From a virus: DNA of 59,721 bases. Shown here in pieces: positions 58,662 to 59,721 of the stretch. The stretch lies in the IMG/VR virus record IMGVR_UViG_3300033153_014453, positions 1-59,721 of that record, one strand, 5' to 3'. Position 1 is the first letter of the stretch. Each line of letters begins with the position of its first letter. Made by a program: the position numbers and the translations under genes. The notes beneath the pieces were generated by a model. The model made no database searches, had not been told where the DNA came from, and worked only from the letters and a program-made list of their open reading frames with translations.

Positions 58662-59069
58662 TTATTCATCCCCTAATGGAAGGTTAAGAAAAGAAATACG
58701 TAAAGTATCACCGAAGGCTGGTGTTATTTCCAACAGGTTAGAGTCTCTAGGTACGTAATATCGTAAGAACATCGTTTTATGTTCTTCACACCATCCGCTC
58801 ATCCAATGTCTATGAGTATCTTCAACATACGAGTCTATATAGATGTGTATTATTTTTGAAGCTGCTGTTGGAAAACTTATCTTATAAGCCTCAGTAATTT
58901 CTTGCTGTAAAGGATCTATATAAAACTCAACTAATCTACCTCTCTTGAAAACTGGACAGAATGTAAACTCAGCTCTTCCTAGGTTTTCAGTAAATGGAAT
59001 GTATTTTAGTTTAAATGGTTTAATAGTTGCTGCATTTGGAAACATATTAAATGGTTTAAAGGTTTTCAT
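58662..59069 (-). CDS. Hypothetical protein, 135 aa
   Basis: Start at ATG 59069 (AGAAAGG site), not the longer frame to 59189. Mostly beta, Phe/Pro-rich (NAATIKPFKLKYIPFTENLG), with WMSGWCEEHKTMF near the C-terminus. Function unknown. Starts 14 bases inside the end of the basic upstream gene. Confidence 0.65.
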   Translation of the reverse strand: MKTFKPFNMFPNAATIKPFKLKYIPFTENLGRAEFTFCPVFKRGRLVEFYIDPLQQEITEAYKISFPTAASKIIHIYIDSYVEDTHRHWMSGWCEEHKTMFLRYYVPRDSNLLEITPAFGDTLRISFLNLPLGDE

Positions 59070-59319
59070 TTTTATAACCTTTCTGTTTGTAATTTTTACT
59101 TCTTCTTGTTTTATTTTTAAGCCATATAATTCTAGGATTAGAACGCTTAATTTTAAAAGGCTGTTTTTTTGATTTCTTAGGGTTATCAAAAATATAAATC
59201 CAGATGGTAGATTTCTTATTCCATTTTGTTATTTTTGCTTTATGAATGTTTCCATCATCAGTTTTGAATTTTATGTATTTTGGCTTATAAAGATGCTTAT
59301 GCTTGTAGCTCTTTGTCAT
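59056..59319 (-). CDS. Basic hypothetical protein, 87 aa
   Basis: Very Lys/Arg-rich (SYKHKHLYKPKYIKFKTDDG; KKSKKQPFKIKRSNPRI), so probably nucleic-acid or ribosome associated. An internal strand (STIWIYIF) suggests a small beta fold. Overlaps the next upstream gene by 23 bases. Function unknown. Confidence 0.6.
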   Translation of the reverse strand: MTKSYKHKHLYKPKYIKFKTDDGNIHKAKITKWNKKSTIWIYIFDNPKKSKKQPFKIKRSNPRIIWLKNKTRRSKNYKQKGYKNENL

Positions 59320-59586
59320 AATGATAGCTTTCTAAGAGATAGTTGGTTTCTTCTATTTCATAGTTTATTTCTGCAATTAAATCATTTATGAAATCTTCCC
59401 AGTTGTTTAGTTGAGGTATTACATTAGACGGAAATTCTTTATAAATAACTCCATTATGTTCTCGTACTATCCATTTTACATTTAAGATTGTTAAATTTTC
59501 TCTTTCTCCTGGAGAATTCCAAGTAGAAGGAATAAAAGGTTGATAGGAGAATTCTATTTCTACAATTCTACTAAAAAGAAGAGTTT

Positions 59587-59602
<16 letters not shown>
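59297..59602 (-). CDS. Hypothetical protein, 101 aa, downstream of the TTTC tract
   Basis: Soluble protein with acidic helical C-terminus (NDLIAEINYEIEETNYLLES). ATG 59602 is embedded in the 3' end of the 86-residue gene, which stops 16 bases inside. No conventional Shine-Dalgarno precedes it apart from the GAAA units of the repeat, so translation is probably coupled to the upstream frame. Function unknown. Confidence 0.6.

Positions 59603-59721
<119 letters not shown>

Overview
The window is a complete, circularly closing phage genome. The first 114 bases (1-114) recur exactly as the last 114 (59608-59721), so the unique circle would be 59,607 bp. The gene content is that of a tailed phage with a podovirus-like plan: terminase, portal, scaffold, HK97-type capsid protein, three adaptor-like proteins, a beta-propeller tail-nozzle protein, and three large ejection proteins, with no tape measure, sheath or long-tail genes. 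The sequence is AT-rich (by eye about one third GC). A Gram-negative host with ordinary sigma70 promoters and AAGGAG ribosome binding sites is suggested by a WaaL/Wzy-type membrane protein, Sec signal peptides, an M23 endolysin and near-consensus TTGACA/TATAAT promoters. Heavy use of ATA and AGA codons is notable, but I cannot name the host. I saw no integrase, excisionase, phage RNA polymerase, tRNA or CRISPR array.

Layout. Two transcription blocks diverge from an AT-rich gene-free region at 17049-17722 and converge at 48082/48091. The rightward block (17723-48082) encodes, in order: small and large terminase, a fibre-like protein, portal, scaffold and capsid (to 27801); decoration-like proteins; an O-antigen ligase-like membrane protein (28997-30601); fibre, lectin-like and secreted proteins; a lysis group with an M23 peptidase and a YiiX-like papain-fold hydrolase (34209-35668); more fibre genes; adaptors, nozzle and ejection proteins. 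The leftward block runs from 59602 down to 48091 and, through the circular junction, from 17048 down to 1. Its 48-59 kb part is the DNA-metabolism module: DUF3987-type helicase, UDG-family A DNA polymerase fusion, DUF669-like SSB, Sak4-like ATPase, a VWA protein and a J-domain protein. Its 1-5 kb part has a RecB/Cas4-like exonuclease, a DHH phosphoesterase and a SPOUT RNA methyltransferase. The 5-17 kb part is about thirty small unknown genes, several in paralogous sets, as expected of a host-takeover region.

Non-coding structure is unusually rich: (i) a 15797-16259 imperfect inverted repeat in a gene-free stretch; (ii) three 19-bp-spaced iterons plus two AT palindromes between the divergent blocks; (iii) a consensus promoter (8472-8500) overlapped by a 15-bp inverted repeat; (iv) a candidate structured RNA (6504-6668); (v) a (TTTC)8 tract inside a gene that crosses the circular junction, where one extra unit would fuse that gene in frame to the next. 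Replication probably pairs the polymerase and helicase with the Sak4/exonuclease/SSB recombination set. The most biologically provocative cargo is the O-antigen ligase homologue inside the virion operon and the ATPase-VWA-J-domain cluster.
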